From Tetrapyrgos nigripes (taxonomy: Eukaryota; Basidiomycota; Agaricomycetes; Agaricales; Campanellaceae): a DNA stretch of 64,000 nt. Position 1 is the first letter of the stretch. Each line of letters opens with the position of its first letter. Both the position numbers and the translations under genes were made by a program. Shown in pieces: positions 44,408 to 55,677 of this stretch. A model generated the notes under the pieces. That model saw only the letters and a list, made by a program, of their open reading frames with translations. It was not told the origin of the DNA and ran no database searches. The stretch is from the NCBI GenBank assembly GCA_013368315.1, contig JAACJM010000031.1, forward strand, positions 62,001 to 126,000. The letters are read 5' to 3'.

Positions 44408-44513
44408 CTCCCCCTTGCTAAGCAGCACAGTAGTGCGCGTAAGCATAGTTAGGCGCTGTAAGCAGCCATGGAAGGAAGGGATCCAGTGCCTCGACGTTTT
44501 CGATGCAATTTCT

Positions 44514-47500
44514 TCAATTATAAAACTGAAGTCCTAATTGTTTCCTGAACTTCTCAAACTTTACTCGATCTAAAGCTTTAGTGAGTAGATCTGCAGGGTT
44601 ATTGCTTCCTTCAATGAAGAATAACTTGACTGTCTCGTCGATGACTTTTTCTCGAACAAAATGATATCGAATATCAATGTGTTTGGTTCGCTTATCCGTG
44701 ACAGGGTTTGATGCAATAAAAATTGATCCCTGATTGTCACCGTAAATTGGGATAGCGTGAAGAGGATATTCGATTTCACTGAGAAGAGTCTTGAACCAAC
44801 AGACTTGTCGACTGCAGTCACTAAGTGCCATGTATTCAGCTTCAGTCGAGGATAGAGCGACTGTCTTTTGTTGTCTAGACGTCCAGCTAAATGGTGCTTG
44901 GGCTAATTGTAGAAAGAAGCCAGTTTGAGATTTGCGAGTTTCAGGATCTGATCCCCAATCGGAGTCTGTATAGGCTGATAAGCCTTCTCCCCCTCGACCG
45001 TTGTACACAAGAGCATATTTTCTAGTGCCAACGAGATAACGGCAAATGTCTTTCGCCTTATTGTAGTGTTCTTGTGAGGGGTTTGCAGCAAATTGCGCAA
45101 GTTTTGTGACAGCAAAGGAAATATCAGGACGTGTTCCTAACATTAAGTAGAGCAAGGATCCGATTATCTCCTGATAACTTTGACGAAGAGTATAATTGAC
45201 AGGAGTGTCATTTGGAAGAGGAAGAGGGTGATAATTGCCAGGTAATGGGGTAGCAGAAGCTTTCGCGTTTTGCATTCCATAAGTTTCTAGGATTTTATCC
45301 AGATAAGCGCACTGGTCTAAAGAGATCTTGCTGCCTTTCCTGGTAATTCTCATCCTAAGGAATTCTTTGGCATCGCCTAGATCCCTACATTCCCATCTCT
45401 TCATAAAGTCTCCTTTGAGTCGTAAGACTAAGGTTTTGTTAGCTCCACAGAATAGAGCATCATCCACATAGACTACGGCAATGACGATAGAATTTTCAAT
45501 AAGATTTTTGTTGGCGTCATAGCGTTTGTGAATGAAGATTCCGGCGTCGGAAATGATTCGTTTAAAACCGAGTTCCGCCATGGACTTATCAAGACTTTTC
45601 CACCACGCAAGTCCTGCTTGTTTGAGTCCATAAAGAGCACGAAGAAGCCGGACGACTTTATGCTCTTGTCCTTTTACTTTAAAGGCTTCCGGTTGTTCCA
45701 TATAGATTTCTTCATCGAGTAAGCCATATAAATAGGCTGATCGGACATCGACACCGGACACGTGCCAGCCCTTAAGTGCAGCCAAGGCGAAGATTAAGCG
45801 CACAGTCTCGAATCGAACAACAGGTGAATATATTTGATCAAAGTCTATGCCTTCGACCTGTGAAAAACCTTTTGCAACGAGTCTTGCCTTTTTACGACCA
45901 TCAGTTTTGATGTCGAAGACCCATCGGTTTTTGATAACTTTCCTATCTTTAGGTCTTTCGACCAATTCATAGGTGTCGCGCTTGTGAAGAGCCTCTAGTT
46001 CTTCGCGGCAAGCGACTTTCCATTCCTCTTGCTCAGCTATAGGTAAGCGAGCAATATCTTTGAATGTCCATTCGCGAATATTACGAACATTCGGTTGATT
46101 CCCATCATTTTTCGAAGTAACTTTCTGAATAAGCAAGTGGGAATCGATTTCTCCAGGAGCAATTGCCTGCATAAGCAAGAAATTTATAGATACTCCCCCT
46201 TCACGGCATGGTTCTGCCATTTCTTCTGATTCAGGGCGTGCAGAGTCATCACTCTCGGCTTGCTGCTCCCCCTGGGGTGCGCTTCCGGATGCAGAACTAG
46301 GTCCGGGAACCTGTTGCTCTGCAGCTTGCTGACGTCGGTTTTCTCTCCGAGCGTCTCTGTCTGCTTTAGCTTTTGCTTCCGCTCTTTTATCAGCTGCGAT
46401 TTGAGGTTCAAGATCGCGTTCAACTTCTACAGGATGTTTATCCCCGTATCGTTTAGGTACAGTACCAGTACGCTCGCTTCGACGCGTTGGTTCTGTTGGT
46501 GGCCGTCTTTGTCTAGGAGCTCTGGGCTTTCGAGGTGCCTGAGGAGGTGGTGTCTCCACTGGCGGCGGTGTTACCGTTCTTCTAGGCTCAGAGTCACTAT
46601 CCGGAGACGAAGGCGGTGGATCCTGTTCAGGTTCGTCGTCACGAAGTTGATCAGGTCTCCTTGTTGAAGGGATGCGAGGAGGACGATGATGAAAATCTTC
46701 ATCATCATCGTCAGGGATTTGTGGTAGAGGAGTGTCATCGCCTTGCGATGACTCGATAGGTAGTTGTTTTGAATTACGAGATTGAGTTTTACATCGAGGA
46801 AAGAAGTCTTCCTCAAACACGGCTTGCGGGGATGTAAATTCCGCATTGTTTGTACGCATGAAAAGATTTCCACGTTCTCCTGGTGCTACACCAAGATACG
46901 TCATAAGTTCTGACTTGGAAGCGAGTTTGTTCTTTCGAGTTTCCTCTGGTTTAAAGACGTAAGCCCCACAGCCAAAGACACGTAAGTGATCGATACGTGG
47001 TTTTTCCTTTTCAAGCATTTCAAATGGAGTTATCCATTTGTGTCTTCGTAAGGGAGTACGTCGATAGACATACAATCCATGACGGACAGCATATTCCCAC
47101 CAAGATTCAGGTAGACATGCTAACTTCATCATTGCCAATGACTTATCCATTAGGGTGCGTATAAAGCGCTCCGCTCGACCATTCTGTTGATGAATGTATG
47201 GTGCACTGTTAAGGATTTTAACACCCTTTTCGAGTAACATTTCTCGGTAGGTGCCTTTGATGAATTCACCACCCATATCAGACATCCACTGTTCGACTTT
47301 CGTCTTATATTGAGTTTCTACCATCGCAAGGAACTGGCGAGTGGCAGTTAGTGGTTGTTTTTTATCTGTAAGAAAACGTATCCAAGCATCTGAAGTGTAA
47401 TCATCAAAGAAGACGATTATATACTTGTACTTGTGGTAGGATATCGTGGGGTATTCATGTAAATCCGTATGGATAATTTGGAAAGGACGAGTAGCACGTC

Positions 47501-50447
47501 GTTCATTAGGAGGGTAAGTCTGTCTGGGAGTTTTGCCTTCAAGACAGCCTTTGCACAAAGGAAGATCCTTTGGAATAATGAATTCGGGAGTGCCAAGGGT
47601 GTGTTGTCGGACATGTTTTAGAACATCACGAGAGGGATGCCCTATACGACGATGCAAAATCTCGTAGTCGATAAGATAAATCAAAAGATTGGCTTTAGAA
47701 GCGACAATTTTCGACTTGTGTGGAAGATAGTATAGCGTTTCTTCCGGTATACGCTTTGAGAAAGTCAAGAATGTTGTATTTCTCGAAATGGTGATATGAT
47801 CGGAGTTACCGCGCATAAACATGTTGTCATTTAAGAATTGACCAACAGATAAGAGTCGTTGATTTAGATCGGGAATATAATAGACCGGATATAATTTCAT
47901 AACTCTTTTACGTTGAGAGATCAGGACTGTTCCGGATGCACGAATTTTCGTGAATCCATTGGCAGTTTTTACTGGAATTGGTTTTATATAACTCAATTCA
48001 ACAAAGTCATTGATGTCGAACGTAAAATGCGCTGATGCTCCAGAATCCAGTAACCATCCATCACTGAAGTGGATTTTGACAGTATCAGATCTCTTTTTCT
48101 TACACCTCTGGCATAGTGAGAACAGAGTGCCACAGGCACATAAATATTTATTGTTGCCGCCAGGGCTAGTGTACAGATCATTATAAATAAAAGGGGTAGT
48201 CAAACCCAGAGGAGCGGTATGTAATAAATATATACATGAAGAACCTGCTTCCGAATTACGAGCTGCTGGAAAAAGCGCATCAGTACTTTTATTCATAAGA
48301 TCTGAATTGAGATCTGACCTGAGATAACCGTTGTCCAAGCCGGAGGGTTCAGAGTCTAAGGACCATCCATAATTATTTGCGGCATTGACGGTAACCATGA
48401 CTGGGGTAGAAGGTCGTGGACTTGGAATTCCGTACGATGCGGTGTCCTCTACGGGTGACGTAGGTAGACTCATCCTGCCGATCGATGGCGGAGTCGACAT
48501 GTACTCGAGGTCGCTGGTTTCGGATAGGCTCGGAGACATGCTCCGGAGTTCTGGCATTGAACTCGGAGTTGGAGCCCTGGAGGGTAATTCCATCCCTCCT
48601 AGTCCGATTGTTGCGTCTCGTTGCCAGTCGATTAGCTCGTCGTACCTTCCATCCTCGTTTTGGAGATGAGGAGTCAGCCATTCCCATCCCGTCGAAGTCG
48701 TGCCAGGTGTTGGGCTTGCAACACGGCTGGATGGCAAAGATTGAGTGGTCATGCCATTGGGAGGTGCAGGCTGTGAGCCACTTGGCATCTCGCTGCGGAC
48801 TGCAGCAAGTCGTTGGACAAGAGAAAGAGTGCCACGGGTTCCCGTTGGGGCAACGGTGTTCAGTGCCGTTCTGAGTGGTTCCCCATAGATGTGTAGGGGA
48901 TCCTCGGGATTCTGAAACCTTTCCCCAAGGTACACTGCGCATTCCATCATCTCGGCAGCAGGATCCGCGGCAATCCGGTCGATAAGTGGAACAGGTGTCC
49001 GGATGTCCTGAGAAACCTTTGCACCTGACTCCGTCGTTGTGGTACCAAATACACTTCCGAGTTCCGAAGTGTTCACCAGAGTGTCCTCGTTCCAGCTGGC
49101 ATCTTCTCCTTGAGCGCATGCCATATCGGCATCTGGATCGGTCTGAGTTTCGGGATATTCACCGTTCCAACCATTCCAGTTGCCAGCATCACCCCAACCA
49201 TCAGTAGATGATTGAAGGTTGTCCCAATAGATGCGTTCCGTGAGAGTGCGTTTAGAACGGGGAGCAGGAGTAAGTGGAGTGAAGGAGGAAGAATCAGGGT
49301 GAGACATGACGACATCCTCAAGAGTAGCAATAGTCTCACCAGATGGTCTAACGCCAATATCGCGTGCAAGGTTGATAGCTCTTTTGGTACCTGTGAAGAA
49401 GGCGTCAAAAGGCTTTTCCGTTTCCATTAAAAATGGCTTACGGATATCAACTGCAGCGGGCGTGTTGACGACGGTGACTGTGTGCATCATGGGAGACATG
49501 TCGTCGTTGACAAGATGTGCCTGGCCCTGTCTCTTGGCCTGTTCGAACTTTCCAGCTCGACCTCCTCGACGGAAATTGGCTTTTCCTTTGCCCTTTCCCT
49601 TGCCCTTTCCCTTGTTGTTCCCATTAGAGCCGCTGGCTCCGTTAGCGCCGCTGCTGCTGCCACTAGGGCGCTGCTGCTGCTGCTGTTGGAAACTAGGGTT
49701 ACCATCCTTTCGCTTGACAGCTGAAAGACGGTTGGCATGGGCTTTCCCAGAAGGCCCCTTGAATGCTCCTTGGCGAGATTCCCAGATATTGACAATCTCA
49801 GACTGCAATACATCGAGATTTGTATTGTCAATCTCCTCAATAGAGTTTTGAGTATACTGATTGATGAGATACTCATATCTGGGAGGTAGTTTGGAGATGA
49901 TGAACATGACGATGAGGAAGTTGGCAACTTTCGTAATGGAAGTGGCTGAGGTGTCATCAGTGGGGATTCCAGCGGCACTGACCCTATCGAAGTGCATGCG
50001 AATAAGTTCGATCGCAGCGCTAGGGTTGGCGTCATTAGGAATAGTGATGGAGGTAGCACGTTTGAAATCCGTGTAGATTGCGGAAACACCAGGTTTCCCA
50101 TAGGTCTTCTTGAGAAAGACCCAAATTTCCTTGGCGGTAGTCATTCCAAGCGTCTTCTGACGAACGGGAGGAGAGAGACGAAGTTTGATAGACCCCATGG
50201 CCTTATCGTTCTTCTCATCCCAGTCAGCCTGTTTCTTTTGAGCCGCCGTGATAGCCTCAGATTGAGCCGCCGCGTCTTCAGCAGATAGAGGGGAGACGGT
50301 ACTCACTTCGGCATCATCGGGGCGATCAGATCTAAGGACAGAACTAAGTCCAGTAGCCTGCAACCAGGCGACAAGGATGTCAGCCCAGATGTTGAAATCA
50401 ACACCGGCGAAGACGGGGACAGTAGTCATCAGAATGTTGGAGGACAT
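44514..50447 (-). CDS. Copia B Gag-Pol polyprotein (1,977 codons, intact)
   Basis: The frame is open from 50483. I choose the ATG at 50447 (MSSNILMTTV) because copia A and C begin with the same MSS context. Gag: FNIWADILVAWLQATGL and a Gly/Lys-rich RNA-binding tail with no CCHC knuckle. Protease: WLLDSGASAHF, Asp near residue 801. Integrase: HRRIGH...CKGC zinc motif, catalytic Asp 995 (HTDL), Asp 1057 (SDMGGEF), Glu 1093 (NGRAER). A Pro/Arg-rich acidic linker follows. RT: KARLVAKGFSQVEG, DVRSAYLYGLLDEE and YVDDALF near 1660. RNase H: YTDSDWGSD, SSTEAEYMAL, GDNQGS and ADLLTKAL. One frame with no stop is the usual copia layout, so the element may be competent if expressed. Confidence 0.93.
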   Translation of the reverse strand: MSSNILMTTVPVFAGVDFNIWADILVAWLQATGLSSVLRSDRPDDAEVSTVSPLSAEDAAAQSEAITAAQKKQADWDEKNDKAMGSIKLRLSPPVRQKTLGMTTAKEIWVFLKKTYGKPGVSAIYTDFKRATSITIPNDANPSAAIELIRMHFDRVSAAGIPTDDTSATSITKVANFLIVMFIISKLPPRYEYLINQYTQNSIEEIDNTNLDVLQSEIVNIWESRQGAFKGPSGKAHANRLSAVKRKDGNPSFQQQQQQRPSGSSSGANGASGSNGNNKGKGKGKGKGKANFRRGGRAGKFEQAKRQGQAHLVNDDMSPMMHTVTVVNTPAAVDIRKPFLMETEKPFDAFFTGTKRAINLARDIGVRPSGETIATLEDVVMSHPDSSSFTPLTPAPRSKRTLTERIYWDNLQSSTDGWGDAGNWNGWNGEYPETQTDPDADMACAQGEDASWNEDTLVNTSELGSVFGTTTTESGAKVSQDIRTPVPLIDRIAADPAAEMMECAVYLGERFQNPEDPLHIYGEPLRTALNTVAPTGTRGTLSLVQRLAAVRSEMPSGSQPAPPNGMTTQSLPSSRVASPTPGTTSTGWEWLTPHLQNEDGRYDELIDWQRDATIGLGGMELPSRAPTPSSMPELRSMSPSLSETSDLEYMSTPPSIGRMSLPTSPVEDTASYGIPSPRPSTPVMVTVNAANNYGWSLDSEPSGLDNGYLRSDLNSDLMNKSTDALFPAARNSEAGSSCIYLLHTAPLGLTTPFIYNDLYTSPGGNNKYLCACGTLFSLCQRCKKKRSDTVKIHFSDGWLLDSGASAHFTFDINDFVELSYIKPIPVKTANGFTKIRASGTVLISQRKRVMKLYPVYYIPDLNQRLLSVGQFLNDNMFMRGNSDHITISRNTTFLTFSKRIPEETLYYLPHKSKIVASKANLLIYLIDYEILHRRIGHPSRDVLKHVRQHTLGTPEFIIPKDLPLCKGCLEGKTPRQTYPPNERRATRPFQIIHTDLHEYPTISYHKYKYIIVFFDDYTSDAWIRFLTDKKQPLTATRQFLAMVETQYKTKVEQWMSDMGGEFIKGTYREMLLEKGVKILNSAPYIHQQNGRAERFIRTLMDKSLAMMKLACLPESWWEYAVRHGLYVYRRTPLRRHKWITPFEMLEKEKPRIDHLRVFGCGAYVFKPEETRKNKLASKSELMTYLGVAPGERGNLFMRTNNAEFTSPQAVFEEDFFPRCKTQSRNSKQLPIESSQGDDTPLPQIPDDDDEDFHHRPPRIPSTRRPDQLRDDEPEQDPPPSSPDSDSEPRRTVTPPPVETPPPQAPRKPRAPRQRRPPTEPTRRSERTGTVPKRYGDKHPVEVERDLEPQIAADKRAEAKAKADRDARRENRRQQAAEQQVPGPSSASGSAPQGEQQAESDDSARPESEEMAEPCREGGVSINFLLMQAIAPGEIDSHLLIQKVTSKNDGNQPNVRNIREWTFKDIARLPIAEQEEWKVACREELEALHKRDTYELVERPKDRKVIKNRWVFDIKTDGRKKARLVAKGFSQVEGIDFDQIYSPVVRFETVRLIFALAALKGWHVSGVDVRSAYLYGLLDEEIYMEQPEAFKVKGQEHKVVRLLRALYGLKQAGLAWWKSLDKSMAELGFKRIISDAGIFIHKRYDANKNLIENSIVIAVVYVDDALFCGANKTLVLRLKGDFMKRWECRDLGDAKEFLRMRITRKGSKISLDQCAYLDKILETYGMQNAKASATPLPGNYHPLPLPNDTPVNYTLRQSYQEIIGSLLYLMLGTRPDISFAVTKLAQFAANPSQEHYNKAKDICRYLVGTRKYALVYNGRGGEGLSAYTDSDWGSDPETRKSQTGFFLQLAQAPFSWTSRQQKTVALSSTEAEYMALSDCSRQVCWFKTLLSEIEYPLHAIPIYGDNQGSIFIASNPVTDKRTKHIDIRYHFVREKVIDETVKLFFIEGSNNPADLLTKALDRVKFEKFRKQLGLQFYN

Positions 50448-50750
50448 TTTTTGATAATATCTGGGGAAGTCAACTGTCAGCATTTATCCATATGTAGAAT
50501 AGGAAGGCGGCATTAAAAGCGCCATGCGAAAGTGAAAAGAGGCAGCGATAAACGCGCCATGACAGTGACTACTCCCCAAGATTGTCAACAACTGCAGCTG
50601 GACATAGGTCCTGCGCTGTTGGACATATCGTCAAGCCATGAAAGGCGACGCAGGCTGCCACAAGGGCGCCACAGGCAGCCATGAAGGCGCCATCCAGGTA
50701 GTATGCGAAGTCTATGGTTTGCAGCCATTGAAGGCGCTCCCAAGGGCCTT

Positions 50751-50764
50751 CGGGGCCCATAACC
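50751..50764 (-). promoter_or_regulatory. Copia B primer-binding site (half tRNA-iMet type)
   Basis: In element orientation GGTTATGGGCCCCG follows the 5' LTR directly, identical to the site in copia A. Confidence 0.7.
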
Positions 50765-51135
50765 TGTTAAGCAGGCATGGTACGGCTTGTACACTACTAA
50801 ACGCAGTGGCAACTACGCTTACTTACCTGGGGATAAGAGTTAGCTTGTAGGGCTAGTTAGAGGCTTTGTAGAGCGATATGGGTTAAGTGTAAAACTTATT
50901 ATTTTGAGGACTATCTACAAGTCCTTATATACCTTTTAGGAGGTACAAATATATGTAAACTAATACTAGAGTAACAATAAGATTCTATTGTACTGGATAG
51001 AACAATGCTGGTTTCGTACACTATTGTAGTACTATACTTTATTGTCTATATAATCTTATTGTTCTATATATAACTACTACTTATTGTTCTACATAGAATA
51101 CGTTGATGGCTGCAACTGAATGCGCCAATTCAACA
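50765..51135 (-). repeat. Copia B 5' LTR
   Basis: 371 bp. In element orientation it starts TGTTGAATTGGCGCATTC and ends GCCTGCTTAACA. It contains TATATAAGGACTTG, a likely TATA/start region. Confidence 0.9.
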
Positions 51136-51571
51136 GGCAAGCAAACTATTCGTCAATGCTCAAGCGCTCAAGGACATGACGACTTTGAGATATTCACCTG
51201 GATGGCTAGCGTGACGACAGTGGCGCGAGGTCTACAAGCCAGATAGAGGTATCGGATACGGGACCGAAGTTCCGAAGTTACCGGACGTGTGGCACGCGAG
51301 TCCAGGATCTAAGCTTGCGTTTCCCGCCGACGCTAAACAGAGACACATCACTACGCAATCTGCAGTCCGTTGTTAGTGGTATTCTCACATCAGGTGCGTT
51401 ACCGTAGTTGCGTCTCTGTCTGCTCTTTCTGACTCTTCTTAGAGCGAAGACATCCCATCCAGTCTCTCAGAATATCACCGTCAAACAGGTCCCCTCTCTT
51501 CATCTTCCGCTCTCTCTCTACATCACCTCTACACCTTACACATGTCCAATCCGTCTACGCATTAACACAAG

Positions 51572-52819
51572 GACAAGAGTCAGACTCAGAACTACGGTTT
51601 GAGGAGTGTGTTTGGGGTGACTGTACGATGGTCTCCTACGGACATTGCGCAAGGAATCGATAGTCGTTCTGGCGATATATGGTGAGTCTCTTCAGAGTCT
51701 TTCTGCCTGGTTTTCGTCTTCTTTCTTTCTTTTTACGTTCTAGCGCTCTGGAGTTCCTCAGTTCCCTTCTTCGTTCTCTTGCTTTACTTATTTTATTCTT
51801 GCTTTATTCTCACCGTTCTCCATTCTCCCTTCCATTCTATGGTCTATACCCATACCTGTCCTCGTCTATGCGTAAACTGCCTACTAGCATCCCCATTCAT
51901 ATCTTGTCTTCTCCTTCATATACTTATCTTCTACCTTGTATTCGTTCTTATCTGCCGTTCCATTTTGTCTTGTTTCCATTTTCCTTCTCCCTTTTACTTT
52001 TCCCTTTTCTATGTTGGAACTTGGCGTTTCGTTATTCTTTCCTTTTCCCTCCTTCTATCTTTCTTTATTCTCATTGTCTACAGCGTATACTAACCAAACC
52101 TCACTCTTCTTGCTCTGATCTGCTCTCCGTCTCACTCCTCACCACCTTTGTGACATATCTCCCTCCCACTCTCGACTCTCAAATACCAACCAAGGTCCAA
52201 CGCAGCACCTATAGTTACCTCTCCTCGATCTCCCAGCACTAATCCCCCAAAAAGCAAGAAGTCAAAAATCTTATGGGGCTTCGCTGTCGGGCTCTACTCG
52301 TTAATAGGAGTCAGGTTTGTTGACGTTTGGGGGTAATCTGGATGTGGATTGGCTTGGATTAGGTGGGTTGTTACATTCTTTTCTTTTCTTTTCCTTCATC
52401 ACTTTCATCTTCATATCCTCGTCCTCGTCCTCATTGTCTCGTTCCATTCCCGGCCATGCCTTAGTGTTCATCGATGTATCTTCGAACCCTTTAAAATTCT
52501 CTTGGTCTTAATCTTATCTTGTTTCTCCACGTTTCTTAGTTTCTTCATCGTGGGTTGTTGGTGTGTTGGCGTTTAACTCCGGTCTTTCATAGTCCATCTT
52601 TTGTCTTTGAGTCGCTTTCTTTCCTCATTTCTCATTTCTCATTATTATTGTTGTCTTCTCTAATGATTAGACTCCATCTAACCTGACTCTCGACCTTTTT
52701 ACTTTTTCCTTTATCCAGGCTCTTTCTCATCTTTGTCCAATATCAGGCTCTTTAGGTGGGACCCAAGGGAGTTGTGGGAAGAGTTGGGGTCTCAATATGG
52801 CTCGAGATGTATGAAGTAA
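51572..52819 (+). CDS. Spliced gene of unknown function, 3' exons
   Basis: Three exons join in phase: 51572-51681, 52237-52314 and 52747-52819. They read DKSQTQNYGLRSVFGVTVRW...SGDI, then TNPPKSKKSKILWGFAVGLY (a short hydrophobic stretch), then LFRWDPRELWEELGSQYGSR and a TAA. Donors GTGAGTC and GTTTGTT and acceptors CTCCCAG and ATATCAG are plausible. The first intron is about 555 bp, long for this genome and very pyrimidine-rich. Upstream exons (about 51441-51489) are possible but their frame is ambiguous. I recognise no family; it could encode a small membrane-anchored protein. Part of it is duplicated at 62513-62775. Confidence 0.4.
51966..52290 (+). repeat. Duplicated segment, copy 1
   Basis: Pyrimidine-rich sequence CCATTTTCC...CTTTTCTATGTTGG...TACAGCGTATACTAACCAA...CTCGATCTCCCA. 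It is matched with gaps by 62513-62775 in the same orientation. Confidence 0.65.
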
Positions 52820-54889
52820 AGGTGGGAGAAAGCAAGAATCGAAGAGGTAGTACGAGGGAGGGCATAGTTAGTTGCTCGTTGGAAGCTCGTTGGTTAGATG
52901 GCACTCGGTACGTAATCTTGCTTCTCATAAAACCTCACTAAGTCTCACCTCTCAGGACGACGATTCATACATTGACATCTCGACGTCTCGATATCCTCCT
53001 CCCTTCCCTTTCCCGGTCGCAACTGAGACACATCCTTCCAATCAGTCTTCCTCTTCGAACTTTTTCTTCCCCACTGGACTACAGACTTGGCTCACCCCCA
53101 AATATATCTACCGTCGTCCTCATGTTGTGTTAACGCTCAGGACCATATAGGCTTTAGCAGCGGAAATAAACACAGCGTAGAAGCTATCTATTCATCTTCC
53201 AATGAGGGATTTCCAATACTTGTAGACATTTAAGGTCGTGAGCTGCTGCTATGCAAATGACAATGCGGACCTAAGTACGTGCTACTGCAGAAGAGGGGGA
53301 AATTTCTCAAGCTAATTCCGACAGAGTCAAATGATCACCCAGATGAATTTAACTACTCAGAGCGGTGAGAGTTCGTCTCCAACATCGAGCAGCTGTGAGC
53401 GGAAGTAATTTCAAGAATGATCGATTTTTTTGTCTCGATCACCTCAATGCTTTTCAGCTTCATATAACCGGGATCGTCGGCTGGTCTCGTAAGGTCGTCT
53501 TTGGGCTGCCTCAGTCATCAAAACCTTTCTCGTTAGACACCTGGATTTACTCCACCAATCCAACTCGTCCGCTCCGTATTGTAATATAGGACAGAAGAAG
53601 TCAAAATGTGAGGAACAGAAGAGGAAGAGAGAAGAGATGCACCGAAGCCGCCAGTCAATGAGATCATGCCGACCTCAGAGGTCATTCCCAGTGAAAAACG
53701 ACACAGAGCAGAGCCGACTGAAAACCGACCAAAATCGACTGTGTCCGGCCCCAGCTGAAATGGTGGGCCTTGTCGGCTCCAGTCGGTAGTAGTCGTAGGG
53801 ACTCGTAGAATTTTACATGCAGCATGACAGATTCCGACTGGATCTGGCTTGACCCGACTGGTTTGCGCTGGTTACGGCACTCAGATAAACGCCTGTAGTG
53901 TCAGATAGCGTCGGACCTAATCAGATTTCAGCGGGCATTTCATCTCGGACAGGATCAGAAATACATATAATTATCAGCTTCTACTACATTACACGATATC
54001 TGACTATATCCAACTACAACTGCATAATACAAAGTCCAGATCCTAACAAGAAAACCAAAGGTGAACCAAGTTTACTAAGTCCGCAGTGGTGCAAAACACG
54101 AAGTGGAAGAGGGATAGAGACAGCGAAACTCTGAAAAGCAAAGAATAAGAATGGCAACGAAAATAAATAAGAAGATTACATACCACCCATTGTTCTTGCA
54201 CTTATCGGCCGGTTTTTGACACGCCTAGAATCTAAATTAGTATTGAGTTAGGAACTAGAGTAAAAGTCGAGACGAACCGCTTTAACTTCGAAGGTCTGTT
54301 GAGATCAAAGCTTAAAAAGTGAGACAGAAATCGAGGTAGAGACAAAAGGCGGGTCAGCGTTACTCAATCCCAAATGAAAGAAAGCATGTACGCACCTGTA
54401 GTAGCCTATAATTCGGGCCAGGCTGTTACTTCAGTACCTTGGAGCATCCCATCCACCCTGCCCGCATACAGCTTCACCTAGCAAAGAGTCCTACCACATA
54501 TTCCATGTAACTATCTTCTAGAAGAATGGTCGTCAGCTTGTTGACGTGTTTGACGCGTTCTGGTAGGTTGTTATAGTGTTTGGTGGTATCTAGTAGTGTC
54601 GGTGGGCAAGGGAGATAGAGCCTCGCACGTTAGCCCGCCATAGAGGAAAAGTCGAAATGACAATGCCTTGGAGAAGAGAGGAGGGAGGTAGTATGGATAG
54701 TGGGAGAGAGCAGGAGGGAGGGAGAGAGGGCCCGGGGAGATGTGGTGGAAGGGACGAAAGGACGCGTCATCCCCGACTCCGGACCGAAGGGACAGGAGGA
54801 GGGACGTGTCCCACCGATCGATCAACAAATTCGGGTTCTGAAATTTTAAACGGCGATTCCCGCATGAGGTCATTGTTTTCAGCGTTCCA
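52820..54889. other. Intergenic segment
   Basis: No supported gene. 53690-53900 is rich in CGACT/AGTCGG motifs and may be a decayed repeat. 54660-54800 is purine-rich (GGAGGGAGG-like). Short frames in both are compositional. Confidence 0.4.
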
Positions 54890-55272
54890 TTGCCTTCTAC
54901 GCTTTACCACCATGACTCTCTCGCAATGCCTCGGTCTTGCTGCCAGCGCGTGCCCATTATTCCTTGCTCAATGTTGTCAGAGCTCTTGCAACTTTTGTCT
55001 GCTATCGACCTATTGCATCTCCACCAGCGTGTAGTAGACCATACAGCTCCGAACAAGCAATCTAAAATATTGAGAGCTCGTTTCAAAGCCGATGTTATTG
55101 CCGAAAAGCTACTTTATTCAGAGAATTTCGTCTACAGCTTTCTTGTTTGCTCACGAATATGAAGCAAAGTGTCAAGTAATGGACCGCGCTTTCGGTGAGG
55201 GCTTTTGTCGTCTGTTCAGTGAAAAGGTTTTATATTCAATGGTTCAGTCTGGGTGCTGTCAGAACCGATCAA
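54890..55272 (+). pseudogene. Possible gene fragment cut by copia C
   Basis: A frame around MLSELLQLLSAIDLLHLHQR and ILRARFKADVIAEKLLYSEN may splice near 55133 to FAHEYEAKCQVMDRAFGEG and LFSEK. It is then interrupted by the copia C LTR at 55273. I recognise no family. The composition looks coding, but the start and splice sites are uncertain. Confidence 0.3.
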
Positions 55273-55555
55273 TGTTGAGCAGGCTATGTTCTATATACGT
55301 AGCGGCAACTGCATACTTACCTGGGGATGTAGAAGTGCTTGTTAGAGCGGTTTGTTAGAGGTTAAGAGCGATGAGTGTTAAGGGAAATCCTTATTATTGT
55401 AAGGCAAACTACGAGCCCTTATATACTGTTCTAGATAGTACATGTGACTACTTATCTAAGAACTACTGATGTAAGTAAGCGTAACTAACTAGATTACTAT
55501 CTAATCTACATCTAATCTAATGTTGATGGCTGCTTACTAATTTGCCAATTCAACA
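55273..55555 (-). repeat. Copia C 3' LTR
   Basis: 283 bp. In element orientation TGTTGAATTGGCAAATTAG... to CATAGCCTGCTCAACA. It is preceded in element orientation by GCAAGGGGGAG (55566-55556). Confidence 0.9.
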
Positions 55556-55677
55556 CTCCCCCTTGCTAAGCTGCACCATTAGTGCGTGTAAGCATAAAGG
55601 CACTATAAGCAGCCAAGGTTCATCTTCGTTATTTGAGATACGTTGTACCACGGTTCTATGATACATTATACCAAGGC

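Larger units (their letters stand above)
44040..51135 (-). mobile_element. Ty1/copia retrotransposon B
   Basis: A 7.1-kb element on the minus strand: LTRs at 50765-51135 (5') and 44040-44407 (3'), half-tRNA primer site next to the 5' LTR, purine tract next to the 3' LTR, and one unbroken gag-pol frame. The LTRs differ by several percent by eye, including small indels. The flanking pentamers (AGGTG and GGCAA) do not match, so a clean insertion duplication is missing. Confidence 0.92.

Noticed and set aside
48373..49119. 248-codon minus-strand frame in copia B
   Set aside because: It overlaps the gag-pol frame in another phase and reads as His/Arg/Ser-rich shadow sequence.
51679..52242. A 187-codon Leu/Ser/Phe-rich frame resembling a membrane protein
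   Set aside because: The sequence is C/T-rich throughout, frames on this strand all give Leu/Ser/Phe, and it lies in what appears to be an intron.
54657..55034. Gly/Arg/Glu-rich 125-codon frame
   Set aside because: Purine-rich low-complexity DNA; no start context or domain.
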